From Mangrovibacter plantisponsor (GTDB lineage Bacteria; Pseudomonadota; Gammaproteobacteria; Enterobacterales; Enterobacteriaceae), in assembly GCF_003182475.1 (NCBI RefSeq), contig NZ_QGTS01000006.1, positions 248,001 to 312,000 of the forward strand: a DNA stretch of 64,000 bases, in the 5' to 3' direction. The notes beneath the pieces are model-generated. The model was not told the origin of the DNA. It saw nothing but the letters and a program-made list of their open reading frames with translations, and did not search any database. How positions within the stretch are numbered: position 1 is the stretch's first letter; each line of letters begins with the position of its first letter. Positions 8,233 to 16,934 of this stretch are shown here, piece after piece. The translations under genes were made by a program, and so were the position numbers.

Positions 8233-9450
8233 ATGTTCCCCGTTTTGCCTCCCCGTATTGCCCGGCACACAACCGCTATTTGCGGGTTATTTTTTATTGT
8301 GTTAGCCGGACTGGCCCCAGGCCTGGCACATGCCGCCTCGTTTGACTGCAGTAAAGCGCAAAGCGCTGTTGAACAGGCTATTTGCGCCAATACCGACCTT
8401 AGCGCACTGGATACCCAGATTGCCGGGGCGTACAGCGACAGTCTTCAGTACCTGCCAGAAAACCAGATACCCGCACTACGCCAGGAACAACGCAACTGGC
8501 TCGCCCAGCGTAACCATTGCGCTTCCCCAGACCTGACGGCCTGCCTGACACAGCAGATGAATACCCGCAGCCGGGCTTTACTTAAGCTGGCATTACAAGG
8601 GCAAAGTGAACTGGGTGAAGTTATTCAGCAAATACCCGCCAACCCTGAACTGGCGGCTCAACGCCTGCGCACCTGGCATAACCCACTGGCTGCCGCATGG
8701 CTGGTCTGGTTGCATCAGTTTGCGCCAGAGAGCGGGGTAAGCGAAAAAGAGGCGCAGCGCGCTCATGACATCGCCGCTAACAGCCTGAAAGATGACAGTT
8801 TTTCCTGGTCTGTTTTGACTGATGTAGAAAAAGACCCCAAACAGAGCAACAGCAGTAAAACATTGTTGCTGTTGCGCATGGTTATTGAGCGCCTGGACAG
8901 AAGCAGCCCGGTATTAATGAACTCACACTGCTTTATTTTTGCCCGTTTGGGTGGCCCGGCCTGGGATGCCTTTGGGCCGCTTTATGGATCCAGCCGTGAT
9001 GCAGGCGCACCGGTGTGCAGCCCGCGCGGGGATTTGTTCACCCACCCGGCATGGCAGGCGCTCGAAAAAGCCTTCAGCCCGGCACTTGAAAAAGCCTCAA
9101 GTGACGCAGGTACGATTCAGTTCGCCACCTATGCGGCATGGCGTGTTCAGGCACTGAAAGCCACTGTTTCACCCAGTGATTTTTTAACGCCAGCCACACT
9201 CGCAAAAGGGCAAAAAGAGCCTGAAGTCGCGCTGAAACAATGGTCGCAACCCCAACTGTTTTCCGCAACGGAGCGCCAGGCAGCACTACAGGCAATGAAG
9301 CCAGCCCAGCAACAGACAGCCGCCTGGCTGGTCTCCGCCAGAGGTATGTTGCCGGAGCAGGCGCAACGTGCAGCTCACGAAATCGTGCGCCAGTGGGTAC
9401 TGGACAGAATCAGCTTTATTGATGGCAGTGATTTTTCGCCAGAAAACTAA
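8233..9450 (+). CDS. Secreted protein with LprI-like (DUF1311) N-terminal domain
   Basis: I chose the ATG at 8233 (405 residues), which begins a clear signal peptide ending in AHAA and is preceded by AAGGA. Residues about 35-115 form a lysozyme-inhibitor LprI-type domain with four cysteines (FDCSKAQSAVEQAICAN; then C-x-SPDLTAC-like spacing), normally two disulfides in the periplasm. The remaining 290 residues are helical-looking and I do not recognise them. Family members inhibit lysozyme or are uncharacterised, so only the location and domain are supported. It converges on the binding-protein gene to its right across a shared hairpin. Confidence 0.8.
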   Translation: MFPVLPPRIARHTTAICGLFFIVLAGLAPGLAHAASFDCSKAQSAVEQAICANTDLSALDTQIAGAYSDSLQYLPENQIPALRQEQRNWLAQRNHCASPDLTACLTQQMNTRSRALLKLALQGQSELGEVIQQIPANPELAAQRLRTWHNPLAAAWLVWLHQFAPESGVSEKEAQRAHDIAANSLKDDSFSWSVLTDVEKDPKQSNSSKTLLLLRMVIERLDRSSPVLMNSHCFIFARLGGPAWDAFGPLYGSSRDAGAPVCSPRGDLFTHPAWQALEKAFSPALEKASSDAGTIQFATYAAWRVQALKATVSPSDFLTPATLAKGQKEPEVALKQWSQPQLFSATERQAALQAMKPAQQQTAAWLVSARGMLPEQAQRAAHEIVRQWVLDRISFIDGSDFSPEN

Positions 9451-9475
9451 GCGTTTTTGGGAATAAACAGAGCAA

Positions 9476-9505
9476 AACCCGCTACCGGCATACCGGTGGC
9501 GGGTT
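9476..9505. terminator. Bidirectional hairpin between convergent genes
   Basis: AACCCGC pairs with GCGGGTT and the inner ACCGG with CCGGT around a CATA loop. It lies between the LprI-like stop and the end of the minus-strand binding-protein gene. Confidence 0.6.
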
Positions 9506-9511
9506 ACGTTA

Positions 9512-10648
9512 TCAGGGCTGGTAACTCAGGTTAATTGGCGCATCAGGCAGATGCGTAAAGTGAGTCACGATATAGTGGTAATCGGCTGTTGGGTCGATAT
9601 CTTTCATCGCTTCCGGGTAGAAAATTTTACCCAGGATCTCCAGGCCAATAATATTCCACGGGTGGTTATAGAAGTGGTGGTAAATCCCTGCCACATGCCC
9701 GGCCTGCACTGCCGGAATACCGGCAACGGCATTACGTGCCAGTAAAGCATCAAACTTGGTTTTAATGGCCGCCGGGTCCGTATTGTAACCAAACGGGATC
9801 AACGGATTCTGCGCATTACCACGTTTGGAACCGGTCATCAGGTAAAAATCCGGTTTCATGGCAATAATTTTTTCCGGGTTGATGTACCCACTGGCGCCCG
9901 TTAACAACGAAGAGCCAATATTATTCCCACCCGCGGCTTCCACCAGACCACCCCAGCCATTGTGCCCATGGGTAAAGCAACAGGCTCCGGATGTGCCGCC
10001 AATACCGGCAATAGGTTCAATAAAGACTTCGGGTTTCTTCTTTTGTACAGCAACAATCTGCTGGAGTTTAGCCAGGCGCTGTTGGTAGAAATCGGTATAG
10101 GCTTTTGCCTGCGATTCCCGGTTAAGTACTTTGCCTAACAACGTAATACTGGGTAGTGTGTTTTGCACCGGGTGCAGTTCGTAATCAACAAACAGCACCG
10201 GAATATGCAGCGCTTTGAGGCGCCCAAGCACACCGGTTTGTTCCAGCGCAGGTTTTGCCCGCAACTGAGCAATCATCAGGTCTGGTTCACTGGCAATGAC
10301 CGTTTCATTATTGACTTCACCCTGGTCGGAGAAGCCCATATCCGGTATTTTTTCTGCTGCCGGCCAGGCCTTACGCAGAATATCCCAGGTTTGTTCATCC
10401 TGTTTTTTTAACAAGTTATTCCAGGCAATGACCCGGTGAAACGGGTTGTCCCGGTCTAACAAAGCCAGCGCCATAAGATCGCGCCCGTCCTGCAAAATAA
10501 TATGTTGCGGCTCATGGTCCAGAACCACTGTACGGCCATCGATATCTTTTACGGTTAGCGGGTATTGCGTGGCAATCGCCGCAGCAGGAACCAGCACCAG
10601 AGCCATAAAGCAACAGTGCAGTAACCGGCCAGCCCATTGTTTAATCAT
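9512..10648 (-). CDS. Periplasmic binding protein of the iron-siderophore/cobalamin type (BtuF/FepB fold)
   Basis: This 378-residue protein has an N-terminal signal peptide (hydrophobic core CCFMALVLVPAAAIA). The middle fits class III periplasmic binding proteins: DIDGRTVVLDHEP, a helical backbone, and ASEPDLMIAQLRAKP followed by IPVLFVDYE. Such proteins deliver ferric siderophores, haem or cobalamin to an inner-membrane ABC transporter. No permease or ATPase gene is next to it, so it is an orphan component or acts with a distant transporter. A Fur-box-like sequence 67 bp upstream supports iron control. Ligand unknown. Confidence 0.8.
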   Translation of the reverse strand: MIKQWAGRLLHCCFMALVLVPAAAIATQYPLTVKDIDGRTVVLDHEPQHIILQDGRDLMALALLDRDNPFHRVIAWNNLLKKQDEQTWDILRKAWPAAEKIPDMGFSDQGEVNNETVIASEPDLMIAQLRAKPALEQTGVLGRLKALHIPVLFVDYELHPVQNTLPSITLLGKVLNRESQAKAYTDFYQQRLAKLQQIVAVQKKKPEVFIEPIAGIGGTSGACCFTHGHNGWGGLVEAAGGNNIGSSLLTGASGYINPEKIIAMKPDFYLMTGSKRGNAQNPLIPFGYNTDPAAIKTKFDALLARNAVAGIPAVQAGHVAGIYHHFYNHPWNIIGLEILGKIFYPEAMKDIDPTADYHYIVTHFTHLPDAPINLSYQP

Positions 10649-10714
10649 CTTCAGTCACTCATCCCTTAACAGGTGCACTCACACCCATAACCCCATTAGT
10701 TGGGAAATATAAAT

Positions 10715-10733
10715 CAGAATGAGAAGTGTTATC
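10715..10733 (-). promoter_or_regulatory. Possible Fur box upstream of the binding-protein gene
   Basis: On the minus strand GATAACACTTCTCATTCTG matches the 19-bp Fur consensus at 12 positions, which is the level of weak natural sites. It is 67 bp before the ATG at 10648. Confidence 0.35.
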
Positions 10734-10861
10734 ACAATGAGTACGTAACTGCAAAGAAACTTAAGGAAAGTCTTATCGATTGTTGAATGATTGTTGAATG
10801 ATTGATGAAGTTGTATCCAGTTTGGATAACCTGCCTTTCAGCATACCGGCATAAAGAATAC

Positions 10862-11533
10862 TCAATGCACCCCCGGCAAAATACGAATGTATTTTTTGTG
10901 GAGATCAATCTGTTGTTCATCGCTAAGTAACTGAAACGCGCGGTTAAGCGTAGACAGTGACATCCCCAATAATGCAGCAAGCTCTTTTTTACTCAGCGGC
11001 AGGCGAACATAGTCGTTGCCTGCTGGCAAAGTACTACAGGTCTGCCACCACATAGTCAAAAAAGCGGCCAGGCGCAATTTTGCATCAGGTAGCATCAGGC
11101 ATTCTTCCCAATGTTGCTTACTGGCAATGGTACGAGAAAACACATTCAGTATTTGTAGTGTGAAATCTGGAATAATCTGACTTAAGTCATATACCCGGCC
11201 AAGAGCTAACTGGCAATATTCTACTTCTGTTGCGCAAACCCCGGAGTAAGAATAATACCCTTCAGAATAATCCCCACCAGACAATAATTGACCAGGGAAA
11301 ACCACACTCCGAATATTTCTATTCTCGTCATACAGTTTAACCAGCCCTTTTCTCAAAACCGAAAATGATGTAACTTTCTGTTTAAATTCAAAAATACAAG
11401 AATTTTTAGGTGCTAAAACCGCTGCTTTAAGGCTATTCACAAACAGCGGTTCACAGTGAGCATTATTCACTGAACAAATATTACCAAGCGAGCAATGTGG
11501 TGAGTATTCACAGAAAGGATGAGTAATAGACAT
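10862..11533 (-). CDS. Crp/Fnr-family regulator with FNR-like cysteines
   Basis: This 223-residue protein has a cNMP-binding-like beta domain (about 35-115), a dimer helix and a C-terminal winged helix (KKELAALLGMSLSTLNRAFQLL). The N-terminal segment contains Cys8, Cys14, Cys20 and Cys27. CSLGNIC aligns with the CSISQLC of E. coli FNR, and Cys107 in VEYCQLAL aligns with FNR Cys122. The residue at the position of FNR Cys20 is Ser11, so a [4Fe-4S] cluster would need Cys8 or Cys27 as its fourth ligand. Redox or oxygen sensing is therefore plausible but not certain. It is a separate unit from the binding-protein gene downstream. Target genes unknown. Confidence 0.8.
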   Translation of the reverse strand: MSITHPFCEYSPHCSLGNICSVNNAHCEPLFVNSLKAAVLAPKNSCIFEFKQKVTSFSVLRKGLVKLYDENRNIRSVVFPGQLLSGGDYSEGYYSYSGVCATEVEYCQLALGRVYDLSQIIPDFTLQILNVFSRTIASKQHWEECLMLPDAKLRLAAFLTMWWQTCSTLPAGNDYVRLPLSKKELAALLGMSLSTLNRAFQLLSDEQQIDLHKKYIRILPGVH

Positions 11534-11695
11534 GACCAGTAACCTGAATTAACAGATTACTATCATAATAAAGCTTTATTATTTTTTCATTTTAAAATAG
11601 CCAGGATTAATCCACCCCAATAATTAATTAAACGCTATTTATTATGATTCAGCCATTAGTACAGTTACTGATTCAGCTTTGCGGCACTCAGCCGT

Positions 11696-12430
11696 TTATT
11701 GCACCAGGAAAACTACATACCCCCGAAACCATGCCGAATCCCGTACCTCACCAGGCATATCCCCCCAGCTCCCGTTTTCAACCAGGCCAATGCGGAAAGG
11801 AATATGCAACCCCTGCAAGGCGGGTAAATAGCGTTGATAGCCAGGCACTGTGCGCTTCCCCTGATAAGTCTGCACCACAATTTCATCAATGGGTAACAGG
11901 TTCAGTTGTGCCACACTTCCGGTATGCGCCCAGTCAAGCAACCCGGTCACCCCTAATGCGAAATCAGCAGGCATTTTTGCACGAACACGTTGCAAAAATA
12001 CGCCATATTCAGCCAAACGCCCGGTTGCTGCATCAAAATCCAACTGCAACCCCACAACATGATTCCCGGCCTTTTCCCAGCGCAGCAATAAGTTAACCAT
12101 GCGGCCAATTTGGTCGTCGGGTAACGCCAGCGTCTCCAGCCGGACAGTCAGCCAAATGTGGGTAGCTTTCACCGAAGCAACAGGTTGCCCCTGGCGCATA
12201 AATACAGCTTTTCCGTGCAGGTTTAACACTTCGCCCTGATGGAGATACAAGGTACGAATAGCAGGTAACCCGCCGGGTAAACGCCTGCCTGACCACAGCC
12301 AGAATGCATCATAGTGGCTGGGGGTAACCGTTACTGTTTTCGTTTCCGTAGCAGGCATAGTGCCAGCCAAAATGGCAGGTACTATGCCCAAAAGCCCGGT
12401 TACCAGTAATAGCGCAGCTGTTTTGCCCAT
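11696..12430 (-). CDS. DUF3142-family secreted protein
   Basis: This 244-residue protein has an N-terminal signal or anchor segment (ALLLVTGLLGIVPAILAG). The body resembles DUF3142: a YDAFWLWSGR opening, then VVGLQLDFDAATGRL and a C-terminal IPFRIGLVENGSWGD region, which suggests a TIM-barrel-like glycoside-hydrolase-type fold. Function is not established. Its ATG lies 31 bp inside the end of the preceding large gene in another frame, so the two are translationally coupled and likely act together in the periplasm. Confidence 0.72.
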   Translation of the reverse strand: MGKTAALLLVTGLLGIVPAILAGTMPATETKTVTVTPSHYDAFWLWSGRRLPGGLPAIRTLYLHQGEVLNLHGKAVFMRQGQPVASVKATHIWLTVRLETLALPDDQIGRMVNLLLRWEKAGNHVVGLQLDFDAATGRLAEYGVFLQRVRAKMPADFALGVTGLLDWAHTGSVAQLNLLPIDEIVVQTYQGKRTVPGYQRYLPALQGLHIPFRIGLVENGSWGDMPGEVRDSAWFRGYVVFLVQ

Positions 12431-14580
12431 ATATTCCCGGGGTAATCACGGTGTAGTTGGTTAAACCACTGCCTGCGCTGCGCTTTACTCACATCCAGGC
12501 CACCACAATCGTTAGACCCGGAAGGGGCATAGCACATCACAGCACGGTAAAGCGCAAAGCTTTTATCTTCCGGCTCACTATTTGGGTTGTTAATAACCAG
12601 GCGGTAAAGCGCCATACGGTCTGGCTGGGTGACCGGTTTTTGGTGCTCCACCGCGGTGTCCAGCCCGGCATTACCGCCACTTTCTGGCCAGGTATTAATT
12701 TGCGCACCCGCAGTACGGATAAACTCCCCAAGGCAGTTCAGGTTGTGGCTGCCCGCCGGGGATTTAGCCAGTGCCTGAACCGTAGCCTGCAGGGGCTGGC
12801 AGTAATAACCCGTTTCAGCCCCTTTTCCATCCCAGCTAAATTGCGCAAGGGAAACATCACTGAAGTCTTCCCCACCGGCCGGGTGGGCAATGTGGTTTTG
12901 CAAAGAAATATCTGCCAGCCAGGCGGAATAATCCTGCGCCATCAAATCACGCATCAGCAATGTATGTAATGCAATGGTGCGTTCGTCATCGTTCATTCCC
13001 GAGCTCACTTGCTGGCGCAGTAACTCACGCGAGGCAAGCGTTTTTAGCACCAGTGAACGGTAGCGCAGGTTAGTTACCGGGCTGCCTGCAGCAAAAATGT
13101 CACCCACTTTTTGCTGTTCCACTTCAGTTGCGGCCACCTGAGCTTCCAGAAATGCCTTGCGCTCGCCATTTTGGGTATGCTCCAACAGGCCTTTCCAGTG
13201 CGCGAGAGCTTGCGGCCACTGCTTTAACGCCACTTGCGCATAGCCATACAGAACCTGCTGGCTGAACCCGGGCAGGTCATCATCGCTCACTTGCGCCTGT
13301 GGCGTGACAGCCGCCAGCACTGCCGGGTAATCCTGCTGCTGCCAGTACAACCAGGCCGTGTGCAGGTAATCACCCCAGGGTTGTTCCCCCGCCTGGTTAA
13401 ACAATAGTTGCAGTGTTTTAAGGGAATCAGCTGTAATTTTGGGGCCTGAACTGTCGGTCCGTTCGTACTCGCGTAATAACCGCAGAGACTGAATGAAAGT
13501 GAGCAATGGCATTCTGGCATCGGATACAAAATCGTTGTTATACCCATAACCATAGAGATCGCGGCTCAAAAACTTACTGTCTGTTTCCGCAACAAGAGCC
13601 TTCAGCGAAGCGGCATCGGTGGCATGAGCGAGCGCGCTTTCATACTGTGGGCCAAGTACCGACCAGTCCTGCAAATACCACGCAATACGCCGCAACAGGC
13701 CCACAGCAGAATCCCGGTATTCACCATCTGGCCAGGTGGCAAGGTAACTTTGAGCAAGTTCTCGCGCCTCGCGAACCATGCCCTGATTCACATTGCGCGC
13801 ATCAAACATGTCGTATTCATCTTCCGCATACTGCGCACTCATATTTAATTTTGTGCGAATCAGCATGTAACTTGCTGCCTGCGCAACCCATTTCTGCGGG
13901 TTTTCCGCCAACTGGCTGAAGGTATTCAGGGCAACAGAATAATTACCGTAGTAAAACGCGCGGGCTGCAGATAAATAACGGTAAAAAGCGCCGGCGGCAG
14001 AATCTGGCGGCCAGGCTGCGCTATCTACATGGTCGTCACCATCAACCGCGCCTCCCTCGGCCAGCAAGGCCAGGCGAATTTGAGCCAGTGCTTTGCGCTG
14101 CTCTGGCGCCAGTGAGCTTTCAGCCTGTAAAGCCGTGATAAATGAGACGGTAGAAGAAATTGAGTTAGACACAAAGCGCGTATCCAGTTCGCCCGGCCCA
14201 GGCACATTGAGTGTTTGGCCAGGTATACCCAGCGCGGCCAACTGGTTTTTTAATGCTGCCAGCGCCGCATCTTGTGGCGCAACCGGGTCACCCACCGGTG
14301 ACTCAGGCTCATCATAGTGGTAACCGAAATGTGCGTTACGTACTGTGCTGGCATCCAGCGGGAAGGCATACACTGGCAAGGTAAAATGTTTACCGGCACT
14401 TACCAGGCGCAGCAAGTTATCATTGGTATCGTTATCTACATCCAGAAACGGCAACCCTTGTAGTGGGCAGCGCAACACTCCCCAGGGGCAGGACCCTGCA
14501 TCTGAAGATGCCCATGCTGTTGGCTGGCTGCCAACCAGTGCCAGTAAAACCACACCCAGTTGTAATCCCCTGAAACGCAT
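12400..14580 (-). CDS. Large secreted helical-repeat protein of unknown function
   Basis: This is a 726-residue protein with a signal peptide (residues 1-25, ending AWA). I do not recognise a defined family. After a short Cys-containing N-terminal segment (SCPWGVLRC), most of the chain is amphipathic helix pairs with TPR-like spacing (for example AARAFYYGNYSVALNTFSQL and AWLYWQQQDYPAVLAAV), so a periplasmic or lipoprotein scaffold is likely. The start is supported by a GGGAAA just upstream. It is operonic with the DUF3142 gene through a 31-bp overlap. The pair should be considered one functional unit. Confidence 0.7.
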   Translation of the reverse strand: MRFRGLQLGVVLLALVGSQPTAWASSDAGSCPWGVLRCPLQGLPFLDVDNDTNDNLLRLVSAGKHFTLPVYAFPLDASTVRNAHFGYHYDEPESPVGDPVAPQDAALAALKNQLAALGIPGQTLNVPGPGELDTRFVSNSISSTVSFITALQAESSLAPEQRKALAQIRLALLAEGGAVDGDDHVDSAAWPPDSAAGAFYRYLSAARAFYYGNYSVALNTFSQLAENPQKWVAQAASYMLIRTKLNMSAQYAEDEYDMFDARNVNQGMVREARELAQSYLATWPDGEYRDSAVGLLRRIAWYLQDWSVLGPQYESALAHATDAASLKALVAETDSKFLSRDLYGYGYNNDFVSDARMPLLTFIQSLRLLREYERTDSSGPKITADSLKTLQLLFNQAGEQPWGDYLHTAWLYWQQQDYPAVLAAVTPQAQVSDDDLPGFSQQVLYGYAQVALKQWPQALAHWKGLLEHTQNGERKAFLEAQVAATEVEQQKVGDIFAAGSPVTNLRYRSLVLKTLASRELLRQQVSSGMNDDERTIALHTLLMRDLMAQDYSAWLADISLQNHIAHPAGGEDFSDVSLAQFSWDGKGAETGYYCQPLQATVQALAKSPAGSHNLNCLGEFIRTAGAQINTWPESGGNAGLDTAVEHQKPVTQPDRMALYRLVINNPNSEPEDKSFALYRAVMCYAPSGSNDCGGLDVSKAQRRQWFNQLHRDYPGNIWAKQLRYYW

Positions 14581-14908
14581 AATTTTCCCTGTTTTGTTAT
14601 ACCGCCAGCACGCTGTATTTACACAGTGGTGGCTTTACGCCCGTGGTTGCCAGCCACCATAAACAGCAGCCACCAGAGCGGGTTATCATTACCGCGCCCT
14701 ATAGTGCCAGAGTAACCCACTGAGAACTATAAGAAATGTTTTATGAACACCAAAAACCACTTAAGTGGTAAGGAGTTAACTTTTTAACGTGGAGTAATAA
14801 CCTGCCTGGCTGCAGGAATCATACCCGGTGAGAGCAGCCAACATTGCGCGGGCTTTTCCAGTTTCCCATGCCAGTTAACGGTATCTGTCTGCCCGAGTGC
14901 GTTCCAGG
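14581..14908. other. Intergenic region without a convincing gene
   Basis: About 330 bp between the fosA-like stop and the large secreted-protein start. It must hold the promoter of the 12400-14580 gene. Short frames here show no domain or ribosome site that I trust. Confidence 0.5.
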
Positions 14909-15319
14909 TTACTCGCCATGCGGGTAAAAAACCATGCCTTCCCAGGGTGCTTCCCGGCAGGCTGCAAGCCGGCTGGAAAGCCCACCACAATGGGCTTCCA
15001 GTTTGTGCCCGTCAGGGTCAAGAAAATAGACTGAATCACCTTCACTACGGTTTTGCTTCCACTCCACTATGCCAAAAGCCCCCAGCCTGGCGCGGAACTC
15101 CGCCATTTTTCCGGGTTCCAGAGTAAAAGCATAGTGTGTGTAATCACTTGATATCTCTGGCTTATCAAGCGACAAACATAGCCAGAGATCACCTAAAGAT
15201 AAATATGCACCACGGGCCCACTGTGCCCTGGGTGCAAACCCGAGCACCAGGGCGTAAAAATCCATACTGCGTTGAACCTGGCTTACCGCCAGTGTCAGGT
15301 GATTCATTCCGGTTAACAT
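14909..15319 (-). CDS. fosA: FosA-type fosfomycin-inactivating glutathione transferase
   Basis: This 136-residue glyoxalase-fold enzyme closely follows the chromosomal FosA family. It opens with [13 protein letters not shown], then [31 protein letters not shown] and EAH. The Mn2+ ligands correspond to His7, His62 and Glu108, and the K+ loop and fosfomycin-binding residues around [10 protein letters not shown] are kept. The reaction adds glutathione to the fosfomycin epoxide in the cytoplasm. Length and motifs suggest a working enzyme. It is a lone gene typical of intrinsic enterobacterial fosA, with no mobile element nearby. Confidence 0.9.
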   Translation of the reverse strand: MLTGMNHLTLAVSQVQRSMDFYALVLGFAPRAQWARGAYLSLGDLWLCLSLDKPEISSDYTHYAFTLEPGKMAEFRARLGAFGIVEWKQNRSEGDSVYFLDPDGHKLEAHCGGLSSRLAACREAPWEGMVFYPHGE

Positions 15320-15354
15320 ATGCCTGCACCTTTAACGCCCTGAATAACGCCTGA

Positions 15355-16755
15355 TTATAATACTGCCCTGTTACGCCTCTGCAGCCAAAATGCGGCAAAT
15401 AACACCAACACCCAGACAGGCAACAGAATGGCCGACAGCCGCATGGAGTCCATGGTGCACATCAGGCCAAGGATCAGTAACATAAAGGCGATGCACAAAT
15501 AATTCCCGGCCGGGTAACACAGCGCAGGAAAGCGGCTGTCACGGCCTTTACGCCGCATGGCGGCACGGAATTTCAGGTGTGCCAGGCTAATCATCAGCCA
15601 GTTGAGCAGCAGTGTTGCCACCACCAGCGCCATCAGCAAACCAAAGGCTTTTTCTGGCAAAAGGTAGTTAATCACTATCACCAGTGAAGTAATAATCCCT
15701 GACAGCAATAAAGCGTATACCGGCACTCCCCGTTTATTCACCCGGGCCAGGAAAGCCGGGGCATTTTGCTGTACAGATAAGCCAAACAGCATACGGCTAT
15801 TGGAATAAACTCCGCTGTTATAGACCGAAAGCGAGGCAACAAGAATGATAACATTCAGTACAGAAGCCACCAGGTTACTGTCCAGTTCATGGAAAATCAT
15901 CACAAATGGGCTACTGTCTGCCTTGACATTCAACCAGGGGTAAAGCGACAACAGCACCACCAGTGATCCGATATAAAACAGCAGAATACGGTAGACAACC
16001 TGGTTAATCGCTTTGGGAATAGTGGTTTCCGGGCTGTGAGCTTCCGCTGCGGTAATGCCTATCAACTCCAGGCCACCAAAGGAGAACATAATCACCGCCA
16101 GAGACATCACCAGCCCATGAGTTCCGGTGGCAAAAAAGCCGTCGTAACGCCATAAGTTGCTGAAACTGGCGTGCTGACCGCCGTGGCCAGAAAACAGCAA
16201 CCACAAGCCGAAGGCAATCATGCCAATAATTGCCAGCACTTTGATAATGGAAAACCAAAATTCCATTTCACCATACAGGCGAACATTCGCCAGATTTACG
16301 GCATTAATAGCAATGAAGAAAACGGCCGCCCAAATCCAGGTAGGCACATGGGGGAACCAGTACTGCATATAGATGCCTGCAGCAGTCAGTTCAGCCATTC
16401 CTACCAGCACAAACATGACCCAGTAGTTCCAGCCAGATAAAAACCCGGCGAAAGGCCCCCAGTATTTGTTGGCAAAGTGAGCGAAAGAACCGGATACCGG
16501 CTCTGCCACCACCATTTCACCCAACTGGCGCATAATCAGAAAAGCAATAATCCCGGCCAGTGCATAACCCAATATCACTGCAGGCCCCGCCATTTGAATA
16601 GCAGGACCAATGCCTAAAAACAGCCCGGTACCAATTGCCCCACCCAGCGCTATCAATTGAATATGGCGGTTTTTCAGCCCACGATGCAGTTCCTGGTGGT
16701 GCCCGGATGTCTCCTCCGTTAGCAACTCACCGGTATGTTGTGACGTATTTGCCAC
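15355..16755 (-). CDS. pheP: Phenylalanine-specific permease PheP
   Basis: This 466-residue APC-family permease has twelve membrane helices. It follows E. coli PheP more closely than AroP, for example in GLFLGIGPAIQMAGPAV, GFLSGWNYWVMFVLVGM and SLSVYNSGVYSNSRMLFGLSVQ, where AroP differs (CVYCNS). It imports phenylalanine with protons across the inner membrane. The start codon is a GTG at 16755 preceded by AGGGGA, matching the usual N-terminal extension before HRGLKNRHIQL. Monocistronic. Confidence 0.93.
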   Translation of the reverse strand: MANTSQHTGELLTEETSGHHQELHRGLKNRHIQLIALGGAIGTGLFLGIGPAIQMAGPAVILGYALAGIIAFLIMRQLGEMVVAEPVSGSFAHFANKYWGPFAGFLSGWNYWVMFVLVGMAELTAAGIYMQYWFPHVPTWIWAAVFFIAINAVNLANVRLYGEMEFWFSIIKVLAIIGMIAFGLWLLFSGHGGQHASFSNLWRYDGFFATGTHGLVMSLAVIMFSFGGLELIGITAAEAHSPETTIPKAINQVVYRILLFYIGSLVVLLSLYPWLNVKADSSPFVMIFHELDSNLVASVLNVIILVASLSVYNSGVYSNSRMLFGLSVQQNAPAFLARVNKRGVPVYALLLSGIITSLVIVINYLLPEKAFGLLMALVVATLLLNWLMISLAHLKFRAAMRRKGRDSRFPALCYPAGNYLCIAFMLLILGLMCTMDSMRLSAILLPVWVLVLFAAFWLQRRNRAVL

Positions 16756-16934
16756 GGTTTTCCCCTGTCATGTTTCGTAAAGGCGCATCTTTTAACACTT
16801 CAGGACAGCGGCGGCAAGGAATGCGCCCGGCAGGTGATTATGCGGTTTGGGGGGTATTGTTTATCAAGAGGAGATAATGAAACCGGCCAGCAACCCGCCC
16901 GACCAGCTTCATTTAGTGCAAACCTGCTGCTGCG

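Noticed and set aside
14784-14990. 68-codon minus-strand frame overlapping the fosA-like end
   Set aside because: No start signal and no recognisable pattern; it overlaps a well-supported gene in another frame.
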